A DNA stretch of 24,649 nucleotides from NCBI GenBank assembly GCA_036351435.1, contig JAZBPA010000012.1, positions 1 to 24,649 on the forward strand. The letters are read 5' to 3'. The DNA comes from JAAUQA01 sp036351435 (lineage in GTDB: Bacteria; Pseudomonadota; Gammaproteobacteria; Competibacterales; Competibacteraceae). Below are positions 22,617-24,649 of this stretch, piece by piece. A program made the position numbers and the translations under genes. Each line of letters begins with the position of its first letter. Position 1 is the first letter of the stretch. The notes under the pieces are model-generated. The model worked only from the letters and a program-made list of their open reading frames with translations, ran no database searches and was not told the DNA's origin.

Positions 22617-23564
22617 TTACAGGATTCTTGCCAAGCCAGCTGCAGGAGGGAGCGCCGCTGCAGCGCTCAGATCACAATCAAACAGCATATCTTGACCCAT
22701 ACGAAATACCCGAACGTGTGGGCGAATGCCATCGGATAATGTGGTCACGCTGGGCAAACGGATTCCGGGCCGTCCTGAGCCAATCACTAACGGAGCCACT
22801 GTGATTTGTAAGCAGTCCAGCAGTCCGGCCTGGAGAAAATCAGATACGGTAACGCCTCCACCCTCCACAAAGAGCAGGTGTAGGCCCCGATCACGCAACG
22901 CAGCCAAAACTGACGATAGCTCCAATCGCCGACCACAAGTCGGCACTTTAACTACGGTAGCTTGCCCGTGAGTTGTTCGTGACGTTACGCTATCCTCGGC
23001 GCACACAACCAGAGTCTCTGCTACTCCATCGGTAAATATCCGATAATCATCACGTAATCGGAGCGCCGGATCAATCACCACGCGCACCGGGTTGTCGCCT
23101 GGTACTAGCCGGGTGGTTAATTGAGGATTATCCGCAGCTACTGTACCTGCTCCAACTATGATGACATCGCACAACGCACGTAACCGATGCAAGTGAAGGA
23201 TATTTTCGGGTCCGTTGAGTTGGCCGGATTGGCCACTTTCAGTGGCTATATGCCCATCCAGACTTTGACCCAAATGACCGATGGTATAGGGTTGCTGACT
23301 GGTAACGTTTAGCTGAGGCAAATACAGTTCAAACAGGGCTTGCAAGGTAGGATTCAGCGCATCACATAGTCGCCATGTCTGCTGCTCATAAACAAGCACC
23401 GCCTCTTCAGTTAGCACCTGAGCCGGGATGCCTTGAGTGTCCAACCCAACAGCCCTTCCGGAATACTGATCTTGGGTTTTGCACAGGTGGCGGGTCAGCA
23501 AAATAACCTGCCAAGCCTGTTCTGGGGTCATTCTGGCGATACGTGAGACTGCTTCAGCAGGCAT
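22617..23564 (-). CDS. RibD C-terminal-like (dihydrofolate-reductase-fold) reductase
   Basis: ATG 23564 has GAGG six bases upstream and gives about 315 aa; ATG 23576 is four codons earlier with a poorer ribosome site. The RibD_C reductase domain covers about 90-300. PYTIGHLGQSLDGHIAT is its first strand and substrate loop; NGPENILHLHRLRALCDVII, then VGAGTVAADNPQLTTR and LLFVEGGGVTVSDFL are the NADPH- and substrate-binding elements. The N-terminal 90 residues are not a RibD deaminase domain and are not recognised. Family members reduce pyrimidine or pterin-like rings; the real substrate here is uncertain because no rib genes are adjacent. It converges with the Rieske fusion gene, with 9 bases between them. 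Confidence 0.85.
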   Translation of the reverse strand: MPAEAVSRIARMTPEQAWQVILLTRHLCKTQDQYSGRAVGLDTQGIPAQVLTEEAVLVYEQQTWRLCDALNPTLQALFELYLPQLNVTSQQPYTIGHLGQSLDGHIATESGQSGQLNGPENILHLHRLRALCDVIIVGAGTVAADNPQLTTRLVPGDNPVRVVIDPALRLRDDYRIFTDGVAETLVVCAEDSVTSRTTHGQATVVKVPTCGRRLELSSVLAALRDRGLHLLFVEGGGVTVSDFLQAGLLDCLQITVAPLVIGSGRPGIRLPSVTTLSDGIRPHVRVFRMGQDMLFDCDLSAAAALPPAAGLARIL

Positions 23565-23665
23565 TAGCGACCTCATCCTGTAGGTTGGTTGTTTTATTTA
23601 TATAACATGTCGGATGACTAGTTATCATAACGGTTCAATGTTGATGAGATGAAGGGTGTAACGCT

Positions 23666-24364
23666 ATGAGCGAAGCAGAACTTAATGATTCGGACGTTGA
23701 GCGGATGCATTCCGTTCCGGTGTGGGATTGGCCAGTCAGATTATTTCATTGGGCCATAGTGGTTTTGGTGGTGGTTTCGGTGGTTTCCGGCCGAACCGGC
23801 GGGAATGCGATGGTCTACCATATGTATTCCGGCTACACCCTGTTAGGTTTGGTGTTGTTTCGGTTGCTGTGGGGTATTGTCGGTAGCACCTATGCCCGCT
23901 TTTCTCATTTCGTACACGGTCCTCGCTCAATTTCGAAATACGCCAAAACGCTTTTTAAAAGAACTCCCTCTTATACTTTGGGCCATAATCCGCTGGGCGG
24001 TTTGATGGTAGTGGGATTGCTACTGGCATTGCTAGTTCAAGCAGGAACCGGTCTGTTTGCGAATGACGATATTTTTATTGAAGGTCCGCTGGCAAAACTG
24101 GTTAGCAAGGATATCAGTGACTGGCTGACCGGCATCCACGCAACCAATATCGATCTGTTGTTCATATTGATCGGGCTGCACGTATTGGCAGTGCTCTATT
24201 ATTTGCTGTACAAACGCGAGAATTTAATCACGCCGATGGTTATCGGTAACAAGGATGTCCCGAACACTCCTGCAGAGATAGTCATTTTCCCTAGCCTATG
24301 GCGTGCGCTGATATTGGGCTTGATCATTGGTGGCATAATGTATCTGCTAGTCACTCAGATTTAA
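23666..24364 (+). CDS. Cytochrome b561-family di-haem membrane protein
   Basis: The product is 232 aa from ATG 23666, with AAGGGTG seven bases upstream. The start of the fold, VPVWDWPVRLFHWAIVVLVV (17-36), is typical of the Ni-Fe hydrogenase cytochrome b/b561 group. Four or five membrane segments lie at about 26-42, 52-73, 110-130, 161-182 and 210-230. Likely haem ligands are His28, His52, His158 and His172. Such proteins carry electrons between quinone and a soluble or periplasmic redox partner. No hydrogenase or partner c-type cytochrome is in the window. It is divergent from the RibD_C-like gene across about 100 bp that is rich in AT but shows no clear promoter. Confidence 0.9.
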   Translation: MSEAELNDSDVERMHSVPVWDWPVRLFHWAIVVLVVVSVVSGRTGGNAMVYHMYSGYTLLGLVLFRLLWGIVGSTYARFSHFVHGPRSISKYAKTLFKRTPSYTLGHNPLGGLMVVGLLLALLVQAGTGLFANDDIFIEGPLAKLVSKDISDWLTGIHATNIDLLFILIGLHVLAVLYYLLYKRENLITPMVIGNKDVPNTPAEIVIFPSLWRALILGLIIGGIMYLLVTQI

Positions 24365-24591
24365 TCGCTGGAATCAACGCTAAACAATTATGTATCCATA
24401 ATACCGCGCAATACTCTACACCCATGGCTCAGATCGAGCTTACCGTCAACCTAGTTGTGTATTGCTTCAGTTGAAATTGGACAACCGCCCGTTCACGTTA
24501 AGAGACGCCTGAACTAAGGCGATTTCCCAGGGATTTTATACCATTGTATGATATAGTTTGGTCCACGACTTCAAGACATGGACCAAGCTGC
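24365..24591. other. Intergenic stretch after the cytochrome b561 gene
   Basis: No gene-like frame, tRNA or clear terminator was seen. A small hairpin CGCCT-GAACTA-AGGCG lies at 24506-24521 without a T-run. An AT-rich stretch around 24536-24560, with TATGATATAG, could hold a -10 box for a gene starting to the right. Confidence 0.4.
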
Positions 24592-24649
24592 ATGAAACAG
24601 AATCAAACGGCCGTGACCAGCGTGCCCGGCACTGCCCATATTGCCGACA
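24592..24649 (+). CDS. Possible start of an unknown gene (cut by the window end)
   Basis: ATG 24592 opens a frame to the window end: MKQNQTAVTSVPGTAHIAD. There is only a weak ribosome-like GGACC upstream, and the peptide is too short to identify. It is listed because the frame stays open and an AT-rich promoter-like stretch precedes it. Confidence 0.3.
   Translation, partial: MKQNQTAVTSVPGTAHIAD

Overview
The window looks like chromosomal DNA of a gammaproteobacterium with moderate GC. The clearest marker is a FadH-type 2,4-dienoyl-CoA reductase close to the enterobacterial protein along its whole length. The density of PAS/CheB-CheR signalling proteins, DUF2934, PilZ and Hsp20 genes suggests an environmental lineage. 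The exact taxon cannot be read from the sequence. No rRNA, tRNA or CRISPR array was seen.

Region 1 (1-9577, minus strand) is a signalling and stress cluster read from right to left: a DUF2934 small protein, a PilZ-like protein, an Hsp20 chaperone, a sigma-54-dependent response regulator, a membrane histidine kinase with two PAS domains, a CheB-CheR-PAS fusion and a PAS protein cut by the window edge. Upstream (9578-10164) is the most interesting non-coding stretch. Two copies of a TGCGAC-N4-GTCGCA-type inverted repeat lie between two outward-facing GG-N10-GC (sigma-54-like) promoters. One faces the DUF2934/Hsp20/regulator cluster. The other faces a possible 45-codon ORF and a patatin-like phospholipase (10165-11034, plus strand). 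The spacing is right for an enhancer-binding protein, and one is encoded in the cluster, so a self-controlled divergent regulon is a reasonable hypothesis.

Region 2 (11035-12270) is a gene graveyard: a DUF72 remnant, an HNH endonuclease remnant and the C-terminal end of a DNA methyltransferase. The last two carry in-frame TGA codons. A near-perfect 18-bp hairpin lies inside this region.

Region 3 (12277-18333) holds metabolic and housekeeping genes: a small two-TM protein, an inositol-monophosphatase-like protein with an altered metal motif, an unrecognised 107-aa protein, an RlaP-type nucleotidyltransferase, fadH, an FKBP-type prolyl isomerase and trmO. Region 4 (18328-19709) has a broken IS4-type transposase and an AbrB/Doc toxin-antitoxin pair with a palindromic candidate operator.

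Region 5 (19710-24364) has a CPA1-type cation/proton antiporter starting at TTG. It is followed 12 bp later by a Rieske/glutamate-synthase-domain fusion. A RibD_C-type reductase converges on these genes, and a divergent b561-type cytochrome follows. The last 285 bases are mostly featureless, with a possible gene start at 24592.
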